A stretch of DNA of 64,000 nt from a virus, in IMG/VR virus record IMGVR_UViG_3300012984_000017, positions 1 through 64,000 of that record; one strand, 5' to 3'. This document shows positions 25,542 through 34,357 of this stretch, piece after piece. Made by a program: the position numbers and the translations under genes. Under the pieces are notes generated by a model. That model made no database searches. It saw nothing but the letters and a program-made list of their open reading frames with translations, and had not been told where the DNA came from. Position 1 is the first letter of the stretch; each line of letters begins with the position of its first letter.

Positions 25542-25775
25542 ATGGCAGGCCTTGAGGGCATCATTCGCCCATTCGCGGGCGAGGGCGTCACCGCCAAGCA
25601 GTTCTTTCAACCGGGCACGGCGGGCGTCGCGCCCGCGCGTCTGTCTGTCGGCCTCGTCGGCGGCAACAAGACGTTTGCGTGGAGCTATAGCACGTCGCTG
25701 TCATCCTATATGGCCGCCGTGCACACTGAAAAGGCTTCGGACGCATTCGACATGACCACCGGAAAGTTGCGATAA
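25542..25775 (+). CDS. Small tail protein, 77 aa
   Basis: ATG 25542 has GGAGA eight bases upstream; the frame extends back inside the hub gene and was trimmed. The product contains IIRPFAGEGVTAKQFFQPG and KTFAWSYSTSLSSYMAAVHT. Its stop overlaps the next start (TAATG). Small proteins like this commonly link hub and fibre proteins, but the family is unrecognised. Confidence 0.7.
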   Translation: MAGLEGIIRPFAGEGVTAKQFFQPGTAGVAPARLSVGLVGGNKTFAWSYSTSLSSYMAAVHTEKASDAFDMTTGKLR

Positions 25776-27337
25776 TGGCTTTCACGCGACGCACTCACAT
25801 TGTTCGTGTCCCGATGGACGACCCGCCGGTCGCCAAGGGCGAGAAACCGAGCCTGTATATCGATTTGGAAGTTCTCGATGCCATCGCGTTTCGCACCGAG
25901 GGCAACAAAGAGGTTATTCTGAGTTTGGAGGCGGCCAGCGCGTCGCCGTTCATTGTTGACGACACGGGCGGCGGCCATGAGAAGAAACCATCAACGCCGA
26001 CCCAACGCTCGCACATGGAACGGGTCAAAGGACCGAATGGCAAGCTCGATGTCGAAGTCGTCGATAGCTGGGCCGCGCGTGATCAACGTGGTGAAGAGTG
26101 GATTTTGGATATGCAAGGGAGTAGCGAGTTCGATATCAGTGACGGCACTGGCGATAGGTCTTCGACGCGAAAGGCGCACGACGAAATCGTCTCGGTCCCG
26201 TTCGGGAAAACGAAGGAAGAGGCTGGTACTGACTACCTGACAATTCAGCGTAGCGACAACATTGCCTTCCGTCGCGTGCGCAATGAGGAAGTCATCCTCA
26301 GTATCCCGTCGTGTGACGACCCCAAGGCCGTTAATGTAAATTTTGGACGAGCTTCGACGTTCACGACCCCAGCGGACTATGATCCGACCGACGACAGTGA
26401 TGATGCGGTCACTCCGCCACTTCTGTCGGAAACGAAGGACGGACACAACTACGTCAAGCCGGTCAAGGGTGCAGACGACTTCCTGACCGGCGATACCAAG
26501 ATCAAGATGGGACCGCTTTGGTGGATCAGGAAGGTTGCGAGTTCATTCTATGTGTACTTTCGTCTTTCGTCGGATGGCTCTCCGCCCGTGATCTCTTTTC
26601 CAAGTGGGCTGGTCCCTCTTTATGATCAGACGGCCGTCCGATTGCCGCCGACCTCGGGAAACTATATTTTATGGTATAGCAACGCTGTCCAATCGCCGCC
26701 GTCTTCCGGACCGCATCAGTTTGACTGCCCGACCATCGTCCCCGCTATCTCGTCTCTTCAAGATGCTCTCACGCTCCTTCCGGACGGGTTTCAAAAAGGC
26801 CTCACGTTCGGCGGCGGTCGGACTAGTGAAGTCATCAATCAACAGGGCGAATTTTGGCCGCCCTACAGCCCAGCCGATCACACTGACCGGGCCTCACTCA
26901 CGTTCGGTACTCTGACCGAGGCACAGGCATATCAGGCGTTCATCAGCAATGATCAGACCTTTTCGGGTTCGACTGATCCGCTTCACCCGTGTCCCCCGTT
27001 CTTTATGCGGGACATGGGGCCGCATATCGATCAACTTGTAGGCGGCGAGCCCGCGACGGTTTGGATACGAGACGTGATCGTCAAAATGGGCATGAAATTG
27101 GAAACCCAAATCGGCCTGACCGGGGAGACCAAGGCGTGCACCGGCATTGTCTACAGCAAGGTGAAACCATTCTCGGGTCAGATCACGCCGACCATTCTCG
27201 GGACCAATGGCACGTTCGACAGCGAGGCCACAACCAACTCTGGGGGCCACTTCACGTGGACGCTCACACGTGACACCGATGATCCTGTCCCGCCTCGCAC
27301 GACGAAGCTGTTGCTTATCGACTTCGCCCCCTTCTAA
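25775..27337 (+). CDS. Tail tip/fibre protein, 520 aa
   Basis: It is coupled to the preceding gene by TAATG. Two similar segments, AIAFRTEGNKEVILSLE near residues 36-53 and NIAFRRVRNEEVILSIPS near 160-178, indicate an internal duplication. The rest is beta-rich with a Trp-rich patch near 246 (GPLWWIRKV). No enzymatic motif is recognised. It probably belongs to the tail tip or receptor-binding apparatus; its codon use is a little less GC-rich than that of its neighbours. Confidence 0.7.
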   Translation: MAFTRRTHIVRVPMDDPPVAKGEKPSLYIDLEVLDAIAFRTEGNKEVILSLEAASASPFIVDDTGGGHEKKPSTPTQRSHMERVKGPNGKLDVEVVDSWAARDQRGEEWILDMQGSSEFDISDGTGDRSSTRKAHDEIVSVPFGKTKEEAGTDYLTIQRSDNIAFRRVRNEEVILSIPSCDDPKAVNVNFGRASTFTTPADYDPTDDSDDAVTPPLLSETKDGHNYVKPVKGADDFLTGDTKIKMGPLWWIRKVASSFYVYFRLSSDGSPPVISFPSGLVPLYDQTAVRLPPTSGNYILWYSNAVQSPPSSGPHQFDCPTIVPAISSLQDALTLLPDGFQKGLTFGGGRTSEVINQQGEFWPPYSPADHTDRASLTFGTLTEAQAYQAFISNDQTFSGSTDPLHPCPPFFMRDMGPHIDQLVGGEPATVWIRDVIVKMGMKLETQIGLTGETKACTGIVYSKVKPFSGQITPTILGTNGTFDSEATTNSGGHFTWTLTRDTDDPVPPRTTKLLLIDFAPF

Positions 27338-27342
27338 CCGGC

Positions 27343-27371
27343 TTGACGCCACACTAAAACATGGTTAATAG
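27343..27371 (+). promoter_or_regulatory. Candidate promoter for the fibre genes
   Basis: TTGACG, a 17-base spacer and TAATAG lie six bases after the preceding stop and 26 bases before the next ATG. CATGGTTAATAG overlaps the -10; on the other strand this reads TTAACCATG, the CtrA half-site-like element found at other promoters here. Confidence 0.6.
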
Positions 27372-27397
27372 ACCCTCCAGCCTTAAAGGACACCTCC

Positions 27398-28252
27398 ATG
27401 GTTGACAATCTCACGTACCGCACAGACGACGGCACGCGCTGGGGCGGCGGACAAGGCTCGCCGCTCGCTGCCGCGACCGTCGATCTCAACTTCTGGAGCC
27501 TGTTCATCGCGGTCGCCGCGCTCGAAGATCAATTGCTCGCGGGCGCTGCCGCTGGCATCGATTTCATCTCGCAAGTGACCGGCGGAAATCAGTTCTTCAT
27601 CCACTTGACCGATCATCGCGTGCTCGGTCCTTTCACCATTCCGACTTCGCAGTGGAACCCCAAGGGCCAGTGGAAGCCGCTCACCGCCTACGCGGCGTTC
27701 GATGTCGTGAGTGATAACGGCTCGACGTATCTCGTCTCGATTGCTCACACGAGCGCGGCGACGTTCTCTCCGCTGGCAACGGACGGCCTCGGTCATCCGC
27801 TCTACATGCTGCTCTTGGAGACGCCCGCGAACTCTCTCCCGGCTGACGGCACCATCGGTCAGCGTCTCGTGCGCTCCCGCGCGAGCCCGTTCACGACGGA
27901 GTGGGTCAGCGACAAGCGCGTGCTGTTCGTGCAAGTCAACGGGCATCCTGATCCGAGCGAGCTTCTGTTGCAGTACGCGGTCGTCGATCATTCGGTTCTG
28001 CCGGTCAGCCTGACCGGGTCGGCGTTCTTCGAGGGCACCCCGGCGAACTCCGCGACCACCTACAACCTTCTCTTGAATGGGGACGCTATCGGCAGCATCA
28101 ATTTCTCAGGCGGCTCGCCGGAGACGATCACGGTCACGCTGGCCGAGACCGTTCTCTTCCCCGGAGACGTTTTGTCGATGGTGGGTCCGACTACGCCGGA
28201 CATCAATCAATCGGACATCTCGTTCTCCATCGTCACTCTTCTGACGGAATAA
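27398..28252 (+). CDS. Tail fibre-like protein, 284 aa
   Basis: AAAGGA precedes the ATG. The N-terminal 60 residues (TRWGGGQGSPLAAATVDLNF) resemble fibre N-terminal attachment segments, and the middle has a carbohydrate-binding-like stretch (PKGQWKPLTAYAAFDVVSDN) reminiscent of CBM-type modules. The C-terminal part is a beta domain. It leads a probable separate transcript with the next two genes. Function inferred from order and composition. Confidence 0.65.
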   Translation: MVDNLTYRTDDGTRWGGGQGSPLAAATVDLNFWSLFIAVAALEDQLLAGAAAGIDFISQVTGGNQFFIHLTDHRVLGPFTIPTSQWNPKGQWKPLTAYAAFDVVSDNGSTYLVSIAHTSAATFSPLATDGLGHPLYMLLLETPANSLPADGTIGQRLVRSRASPFTTEWVSDKRVLFVQVNGHPDPSELLLQYAVVDHSVLPVSLTGSAFFEGTPANSATTYNLLLNGDAIGSINFSGGSPETITVTLAETVLFPGDVLSMVGPTTPDINQSDISFSIVTLLTE

Positions 28253-28259
28253 ATCTGAA

Positions 28260-29438
28260 ATGGCCATTACCGAAGTTGGCAGCGCTGCATCGGCAACGTA
28301 CAATGGCGTATCCTCGTCTGGTGCGAAGACGCTGGCTATCGGCGGCGCGAGCCAGTCGAATGCCATGCTGGTCATGGGTATCATCTATACGACCACTTCG
28401 ACAACGCCACAACCAATCACGTCCATCACGGACAATCAAGGTAACACGTGGTCTAAATATACAGCCGTCGAAGCGCATTCGGGCTGGAGCACGGGACCAA
28501 CGGTTAACGGAGCCCAGAAATCGTTTGCGGTAGAAGTATGGTACACTAAAGGGGCGACCGTTCCCGCAACTTCGATTGATATAACCGTGAACCACAGCGG
28601 CACAATTGACGCCGCCGCTATGGTCATAAGCCCGAAACTTCTTGGGTATGACGCGGCCAACCCGTTCGACGGCAACGCGTCACTGCCGAAGATCGTCCAA
28701 GCGTCCACTTCGACCGCTGAGACCATCACGGGTATTTCGACCACTCAGACGCACATCTATCCGATTTGGATTTTCGGAACGTGGGGAACGACCCGGGCTA
28801 CCCAGAACGTGTTGTTCAACGGCGTGTCGCGTAACCAACAGGTTATTCAACAGAAGAACGCGTCTGAGTTTATCGACGCGGAGTACGCGTCTGGCATCGG
28901 CAGCGGCGGTCCGGCCGTCACGGGGCCGTATTCGAACGTCACGTATTCCGCGCCTACGTCCTGCACCAATTGGTACGCCATCGGTTTCGCCCTGACTTCG
29001 GATGCCTCTTCCCCGTCCGGCACGCTCGCCGCTACCGAGACCGCAGACACCGCCCACATGGTTGGGTATCTCTTCTCTGGGGTTAGAGGGGATTTGACAG
29101 CGACCGAAAATCCAGATACATTAGCGGCGGCGGGCCATGTCGCGGCGTCGGGCGTTATATTCTCGGTTGAAGCTGTAGACACTTTCTCCGCATTCGGCTT
29201 CCAACCCATCACCGGAACGTTTGTCACCACCGGAGCCGCTGACCAATTCCACGCGACCGGCATCGGGCTGGGCGAGGACGGCGTCCTCATTACAGTCGGC
29301 ACTCCGGACATATTCTCGGCCGTAGGCGCAGTGCCTCCACAAGGAACATTGGCCGCCACTGGGGCGGCTGATCGTGCACGTTTCATCGGCGCAGGCGTTA
29401 CTCAGGTTCGCCGCCGTCGTCGTCGTTTTGTAACCTGA
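28260..29438 (+). CDS. Fibre-like protein with 21-residue repeats, 392 aa
   Basis: The N-terminal 245 residues match the tandem domains of the 10661 protein: SITDNQGNTWSKY near 58, then VEVWYTKG, then ANPFDGNASLP. The C-terminal 140 residues are about six units of roughly 21 residues, pattern E/G-x-x-D-x5-G-x5-G-x-L-x-x-T (for example ATENPDTLAAAGH), ending in a basic RRRRRR run. Repeat units recall those of the 14635 protein. Likely a tail fibre or adhesin. Confidence 0.75.
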   Translation: MAITEVGSAASATYNGVSSSGAKTLAIGGASQSNAMLVMGIIYTTTSTTPQPITSITDNQGNTWSKYTAVEAHSGWSTGPTVNGAQKSFAVEVWYTKGATVPATSIDITVNHSGTIDAAAMVISPKLLGYDAANPFDGNASLPKIVQASTSTAETITGISTTQTHIYPIWIFGTWGTTRATQNVLFNGVSRNQQVIQQKNASEFIDAEYASGIGSGGPAVTGPYSNVTYSAPTSCTNWYAIGFALTSDASSPSGTLAATETADTAHMVGYLFSGVRGDLTATENPDTLAAAGHVAASGVIFSVEAVDTFSAFGFQPITGTFVTTGAADQFHATGIGLGEDGVLITVGTPDIFSAVGAVPPQGTLAATGAADRARFIGAGVTQVRRRRRRFVT

Positions 29439-29457
29439 TCGAAGGGAGGGACAGACC

Positions 29458-29826
29458 ATGTCCGTCGTCTACAACACCACACTGAAAAATACCCGTATGA
29501 CCGACGTGGTCACGGCGCTCGGCTCGGCCGGTAAGCTCAAAATTTATACCGCCGCGCTCGCGACGCTGCTCTCGACCATCAACCTCGCCAACCCGGCAGG
29601 CACGGTCTCTGGCGGCGTGCTGACGTTCTCCGGCACTCCGCTGACCGATAGCTCGGCGGCTGCCAGCGGCACGGCAGCGGCAGCCACGCTCACGGACAGC
29701 GGCGGCACCGTGATCGTCTCCGGCTTGACCGTGTCGAGCACCTCGGGCGACATCGTGCTGTCGTCCACCAACATCGTCGCCGGGCAGCCGGTCACGATCA
29801 CCACGGCGTCGATCACGCACGGCTAA
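29458..29826 (+). CDS. Small beta-rich structural protein, 122 aa
   Basis: GGGAGGGA precedes the ATG. The sequence is Thr/Ser/Ala-rich with paralogy to the 12793 protein: both have a start helix, a GxLKIYTA/GHIKIFTG strand, TLTDSGGTVIVSG against YDSAGVCIVQG, and end in VTITTASITHG against VAITSWVVTL. Like its paralog it directly follows a fibre-like gene, suggesting the pair moves or works as a unit. Confidence 0.75.
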   Translation: MSVVYNTTLKNTRMTDVVTALGSAGKLKIYTAALATLLSTINLANPAGTVSGGVLTFSGTPLTDSSAAASGTAAAATLTDSGGTVIVSGLTVSSTSGDIVLSSTNIVAGQPVTITTASITHG

Positions 29827-29831
29827 GGCGA

Positions 29832-30788
29832 ATGAAGCCTGCTCTGCGCGTCATGGGAATGTTCGGCATGGGGGACTGCTTGCATCAGCGAGCGGTCCTT
29901 CGGCAGTTGATGGAACGCTACACCGTGACGTTAGAGACCCCGTGGCCTTCGATGTATCACGATCTCATCGCCGAAGGTCTTATGGTTTGTCGGCGGCCCA
30001 CGGGCCTCCGGACACAAGCGAAGAACGCGGCTCGCGAAAGCGAGAGCGTCATGTTCACCCCAGTTCATCCGCTCATGCGCGCGAACATGCGCGTGGCCTA
30101 CACGGGACAGCAAGTCCTCGCGTCGCCGAGCAAAACGATTTTAGAGGCTATGTGTAATGCGACGCGCACGTCATTTGCGGAGGCGGATTATCGCCTCCCT
30201 GTCCCTGATAGTTGGAATGAAAAGCTCGACGCCGCGCTGGGAGCTAACGCGAATGGCGCGAGGGGAAGGCCGTGGCTCGTGTATCGTCCGCTTTGCACCC
30301 GACCTGAGTGGAGCGGCGGCAGCGCTCGCAACGCGGACCCGGCGGCATACGAAGCGCTATTCGAAAGTATCCGGGATAAGTTCTTCGTCGTGTCGGTCGC
30401 GGACCTTGAAGCGGGTAAAGAGTGGATCGTCGGACCGGACCCTAAACCCGACCTGACTTTTCACAAGGGCGAACTCGTCTTCGAAGCTCTGGCCGCCCTG
30501 TTCAAGCGCGCGAGCCTCGTCTACACCTCCAGCGGATTTCCGGCTATCCTCGGCCCAGCGGTCGGCACGCCCACGCTGTCCATCGTCGGCGGCTACGAGG
30601 ACCCGCGCTGCCACGACAGCGGCATCCGGTTCGCCCCCTACCTCGCAATTGGGCCGAGGGCTCCATGCTCGTGCTGGACCTCGGCGTGTCGGAAAGTCTG
30701 CGACAAATCGCTCGATCTCGATGCGGCGAAGCTCGCCGTCGCCGGGTTCGTGTCCCAAAACTGTATACAAATTGGGGACACTCCATGA
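29832..30788 (+). CDS. Glycosyltransferase family 9-like protein, 318 aa
   Basis: The N-terminal text RVMGMFGMGDCLHQRAVLRQ, with a glycine-rich loop before a helix, and the C-terminal text YTSSGFPAILGPAVGTPTLS followed by IVGGYEDP resemble heptosyltransferase-type GT-B enzymes. A cysteine cluster near 280-292 (CSCWTSACRKVC) could bind metal. It opens the sugar cassette, and its stop overlaps the next start. Acceptor and sugar are unknown; cassette context favours transfer of a GDP-sugar. Confidence 0.65.
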   Translation: MKPALRVMGMFGMGDCLHQRAVLRQLMERYTVTLETPWPSMYHDLIAEGLMVCRRPTGLRTQAKNAARESESVMFTPVHPLMRANMRVAYTGQQVLASPSKTILEAMCNATRTSFAEADYRLPVPDSWNEKLDAALGANANGARGRPWLVYRPLCTRPEWSGGSARNADPAAYEALFESIRDKFFVVSVADLEAGKEWIVGPDPKPDLTFHKGELVFEALAALFKRASLVYTSSGFPAILGPAVGTPTLSIVGGYEDPRCHDSGIRFAPYLAIGPRAPCSCWTSACRKVCDKSLDLDAAKLAVAGFVSQNCIQIGDTP

Positions 30789-31417
30789 TCGCTTACGTGA
30801 TGCGTCCCCCTGTCGCGCCCCTCATCGTTGAAGCCCCAACCACTCAAGACATTGCGATCATTGTCTGCGGCGGCGGCGACCCGTTCGCCGAGTACGAGCA
30901 GGCCCGTGCACTCGTCGAGCGAGCGGGCAAACATGCTAGTGTTTTTGCCGGGAACGATATGATAGAACGCTTCCCGCATGACATTGACCACGCGCTCACG
31001 CTTCATCCGGAAAAACTCCAGCTATGGATGCCCCGTCGTCGGGCCAATGGCTTCAACGACCCGCCGAAGGTATGGGCTCATCGCTCGACCTCGTCGATCA
31101 CCAACTGGACCCGGGATTGGTCCGGCTCGACCGGCCTCTTTTGCGTCAAGGTTGCGAGGGAGAATGGATACGTCCACATCATTCTGTGCGGAGTTCCGAT
31201 GACAGTGGAGGCCAATCACTTCGTCCGCAACGAGCCGTGGAACGCAGCGCTCGCGTTTCGTCGGGGATGGACGCCGCGCCTCAAGGAACTCAAGCCCTAC
31301 GTTCGAAGCTTCAACGGATGGACGAAGGAACAGTTCACAGAGCCCACGGAAGATTGGCTTCGAGAAGAGATCACGGACAGGCACCGCAACGGACGTATTG
31401 GAGGATTGAAGGCATGA
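30785..31417 (+). CDS. Putative Rossmann-like sugar-cassette protein, 210 aa
   Basis: ATG 30785 overlaps the preceding stop; an extended frame from 30665 is rejected because it lies inside the neighbour. The text DIAIIVCGGGDPFAEYEQAR looks like a Rossmann beta-loop-helix, and a later GYVHIILCGVPMT strand fits a MptE/DUF115-like fold seen in glycan-modification clusters. Its C-terminus is GGLKA, shared with two other cassette proteins. The activity is not known. Confidence 0.6.
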   Translation: MIAYVMRPPVAPLIVEAPTTQDIAIIVCGGGDPFAEYEQARALVERAGKHASVFAGNDMIERFPHDIDHALTLHPEKLQLWMPRRRANGFNDPPKVWAHRSTSSITNWTRDWSGSTGLFCVKVARENGYVHIILCGVPMTVEANHFVRNEPWNAALAFRRGWTPRLKELKPYVRSFNGWTKEQFTEPTEDWLREEITDRHRNGRIGGLKA

Positions 31418-31710
31418 ACCATCGCGACATCGACCCGAAGATCAAAGCGCTCTTCCCGTGGGCGCTTTTTCTTGTGCTCGCTGCGCTGCTCGCGTTTGCG
31501 GCGACGAAGGTTCACGCCGAGGAAGACATCTGGGCTTGCTACGGCTCCGGCCGATATGAAGCCATGTCCTCCGCGTGGCCTCCGTGCAACGAGATGTGCG
31601 GGATGCTCAAGGCGTATCTGCAATCGCACTCCGAAGCCGAGGCTCGCGCCAAGGCCGTGGAGTTGAAGCTCCCACGCTGGGTCATCAGGAAAGCGGAGAA
31701 GTGTTTATGA
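31414..31710 (+). CDS. Membrane-anchored or exported small protein, 98 aa
   Basis: Residues 11-34 are a strong hydrophobic helix followed by KVHAEE, so it is either a signal peptide or an N-terminal anchor. The outside part has five cysteines (WACYGSG, CNEMCGM, final KCL), suited to disulfides in the periplasm. It overlaps both neighbours by ATGA. An exported protein inside a sugar cassette hints that the pathway acts at the host envelope. Confidence 0.7.
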   Translation: MNHRDIDPKIKALFPWALFLVLAALLAFAATKVHAEEDIWACYGSGRYEAMSSAWPPCNEMCGMLKAYLQSHSEAEARAKAVELKLPRWVIRKAEKCL

Positions 31711-32729
31711 AAAGAGCATTGATCACCGGGGTCACCGGACAAGACGGCAGCTACCTCGCGGAGCTTCTGCTCAGCAAGGGCTACGAGGTGCACGGCATCA
31801 AACGCCGGGCCTCCAGCTACAACACTTCGCGCGTCGATCACCTCCCCGCCCTCAAGCTGCACTACGGCGACATGACGGACGGGTCAAGCCTTTCGCGCAT
31901 CGTCAGCGCTGTAGACCCTCACGAGGTCTACAACCTCGCCGCTCAGTCGCACGTCCAAGTCAGCTTCGAGACGCCGGAGTATACCGCGAACTCGGACGCG
32001 CTCGGCACCATGCGGCTGCTTGAAGCGGTGAAAGCACAGTATGAGAAGGGCCACACCCCGACCTTCTATCAGGCCTCGACCTCGGAACTCTATGGCAACT
32101 CCGGCGGTTATCTTCGGAACGAGCAGACGCCGTTCATGCCGCGCAGCCCGTATGCGGCTGCGAAGCTCTATGCGTACTGGATCACGGTGAACTACCGCGA
32201 AGCCTATGGCATCCACGCGAGCAACGGCATTCTCTTCAATCATGAGAGCCCTCGGCGCGGCCCGACGTTCGTCACGCGCAAGATCACCAAGGCTGTCGCC
32301 GCGATAGCGGCGGGCAAGCAGGACTGCCTCTACCTCGGCAACCTCGACGCCCTCCGGGATTGGGGCCACGCCAAGGACTACGTCGAGGCGATGTGGCTCG
32401 CGCTCCAGCAAGACAAACCCGATGACTACGTCGTCGCGACCGGCGAAGCGCATACCGTGCGCGAGTTCGTCGAACTCGCCTTTGACGAGGTCGGCATGGA
32501 CATCGCGTGGCGCGGCAGCGGCGAGGTCGAGGCCGGGTACGACCGGAAGACCGGGGAAGAGGTCGTCCTGATCGACCGAAAATACTTTCGGCCAACCGAG
32601 GTAAACGTCTTGCGCGGCGACCCAAAGAAGGCTATGGAGCGGCTCGGCTGGCGACCCAAGACGACGTTTCGGGCGCTCGTGAAGGAAATGGTTTCGGCCG
32701 ACGTGAAGGAATTGGCGGATGAACATTGA
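31707..32729 (+). CDS. gmd: GDP-mannose 4,6-dehydratase
   Basis: The 340-residue protein converts GDP-D-mannose to GDP-4-keto-6-deoxymannose using NADP. It shows the NADP-binding [17 protein letters not shown] at residues 6-22, the catalytic ASTSELYG near 123-130, and the YAAAK pair (Tyr149, Lys153) of short-chain dehydrogenases. The text [16 protein letters not shown] is characteristic of Gmd. Length is normal. The start is ATG 31707 within the preceding stop; the extended frame from 31575 is a shadow. Confidence 0.93.
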   Translation: MKRALITGVTGQDGSYLAELLLSKGYEVHGIKRRASSYNTSRVDHLPALKLHYGDMTDGSSLSRIVSAVDPHEVYNLAAQSHVQVSFETPEYTANSDALGTMRLLEAVKAQYEKGHTPTFYQASTSELYGNSGGYLRNEQTPFMPRSPYAAAKLYAYWITVNYREAYGIHASNGILFNHESPRRGPTFVTRKITKAVAAIAAGKQDCLYLGNLDALRDWGHAKDYVEAMWLALQQDKPDDYVVATGEAHTVREFVELAFDEVGMDIAWRGSGEVEAGYDRKTGEEVVLIDRKYFRPTEVNVLRGDPKKAMERLGWRPKTTFRALVKEMVSADVKELADEH

Positions 32730-33411
32730 CACTCGGGTCGCGATTTGTTGCTATCAGGGAGACGCCAATCAAGTCGTCTCCATGATGGACATCTATCGTC
32801 ATCACGAGTGTCCGATCACCATTCTCTCCCCCGAGGACAGCCCGGTACTTATCCCCGGGCTCGACTGCCGCGCAGGCGGCAAGCGCTGCTATATCGGCGA
32901 GGACGCAATCCTACGGATGCAGCGTCAGCTTCGCATCCTGCTCGACGAGACCCCCGAAACTTTCTTTCTGATCCATGACGCCGACAGCATCGTGCTCGAT
33001 GCCAAACTCCCGGGCTACCTCTACATCGAGCCCGATGTGCTTTGGTCGAACGTCGTCATCGACGAGATACCACAGCAGCAAGCCTTCTATCCCGAGGGAA
33101 TGCCGCATGTCGCGTTCCAGCCCCCGTGGTTCACATCTCGCTCAGTGATCGAGAAGCTTCTCGCGACCGATGTCCCCTTCAATCCGGATATGCTCTTCAT
33201 CGACCATTGGTTCGTGCAGGCGGCTATCGCGGCCGACGTACCGTGGAAGCACGTCGAGGGGGCGATCAGCTATCCCACGTATGATCCTTTCTGGGCCGGA
33301 GCGGCATGGAATGCCGTCCGCTATCACGGCACCACGTTCGTCCACTCGGTCAAGACGAACGAGACGTGCGACCTTTTGAGAACAGCGAGGAAACAGTTCA
33401 ATGGCACATGA
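32719..33411 (+). CDS. Putative GT-A glycosyltransferase, 230 aa
   Basis: It overlaps the gmd end by 11 bases. The DxD-like element is [13 protein letters not shown] near residue 83; the start reads [13 protein letters not shown]. It is paralogous to the next protein: shared CYxGDxxQV start, DADS element, and LYxExDVLWSN and [14 protein letters not shown] segments. A nucleotide-sugar transferase is the best guess; donor and acceptor are unknown. Confidence 0.6.
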   Translation: MNIDTRVAICCYQGDANQVVSMMDIYRHHECPITILSPEDSPVLIPGLDCRAGGKRCYIGEDAILRMQRQLRILLDETPETFFLIHDADSIVLDAKLPGYLYIEPDVLWSNVVIDEIPQQQAFYPEGMPHVAFQPPWFTSRSVIEKLLATDVPFNPDMLFIDHWFVQAAIAADVPWKHVEGAISYPTYDPFWAGAAWNAVRYHGTTFVHSVKTNETCDLLRTARKQFNGT

Positions 33412-34354
33412 TCGCAATCGGGAGACCGTCGTCGCCATCCACTGTTACGCTGGCGACCTCCATCAGGTTCAAGGAAACCTTCCCGCGTACCTCCATCACG
33501 CTGGGAGCAAGGTCGTCGTCGTCTCGCCGACCGATAGCGCCGTCGTGGTCGAGGGCGTTGACAACATCCATGCGGGCCTCGTCGGCTACACCGGGCAGGT
33601 TTCGCTCGACCGGCAACTGGCGCAGATGAAGGCGCTGCTCGAAGCGTATCCTGACCATGGTTTCTTTCTTCTCAACGACGCCGACAGCGCTGTGCTCGAC
33701 CCCATCATCCCGGCGTACCTCTACGATGAGGATGTCGTATGGTCTAATCAGGTTTTCGACGGCGTCCCGAACCGCGAGCCGTTCCCCGAGGGTTGGCCGC
33801 CGGTCGCATTCCAGCCGCCCTACTTTCTGTCGCGCAGCATGATGCAGAGAATGGTTGCCGTAGGCGAGAGCGATCATCCGCTCATCAAGGCGACCGGGTC
33901 TCGCCCCTTCATCGACTTCTACATGGTGCAGTTGACGATGGTTGGCGGGCTCCCGTGGAAACGGATGATGGACGCGATCAGTTGGCCGATCTCGATAAAC
34001 CAAAAGCAATATCCGAACCCGCACATCGATCAGCGCAAGATGTATGCCCACGGCTTTGCGCTGGCGCAGCGCGCGGTCGGCCTCGGCGGCTCCAACATCG
34101 TGCACTCCGTCAAGGACGGCGAGACCATGGAGAAGCTCGTCACGCTTCGCCGCAACTACGTCGCAGGCCATCCCAACTGGGTCCCGGCGGAGACCGAGGC
34201 CCCGTGGGTCGGCGGCAATCCAGAAAATCGCGGCCGGGTCATGAACAACCGGCACCCGGCGGCAGCGGCCGGAAACCGCATCGCGGCCGAGCGGCAGCGC
34301 CGGGCTCTGCTCGTTCAGCAACAGCGCCTCACTCATCCCGGATTGAAAGCCTGA
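33401..34354 (+). CDS. Putative GT-A glycosyltransferase paralog, 317 aa
   Basis: The first 240 residues parallel the preceding protein: IHCYAGDLHQVQGNLPAYLH start, LLNDADSAVLDP near 90-102, and FPEGWPPVAFQPPYFLSRS. It adds a basic C-terminal tail with AAERQRRALLVQQQ and ends HPGLKA; the 34358 protein ends in a similar QQQGLKA. It overlaps the previous gene by 11 bases. Adjacent paralogs in a cassette suggest sequential addition of sugars. Confidence 0.6.
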   Translation: MAHDRNRETVVAIHCYAGDLHQVQGNLPAYLHHAGSKVVVVSPTDSAVVVEGVDNIHAGLVGYTGQVSLDRQLAQMKALLEAYPDHGFFLLNDADSAVLDPIIPAYLYDEDVVWSNQVFDGVPNREPFPEGWPPVAFQPPYFLSRSMMQRMVAVGESDHPLIKATGSRPFIDFYMVQLTMVGGLPWKRMMDAISWPISINQKQYPNPHIDQRKMYAHGFALAQRAVGLGGSNIVHSVKDGETMEKLVTLRRNYVAGHPNWVPAETEAPWVGGNPENRGRVMNNRHPAAAAGNRIAAERQRRALLVQQQRLTHPGLKA

Positions 34355-34357
34355 CCC

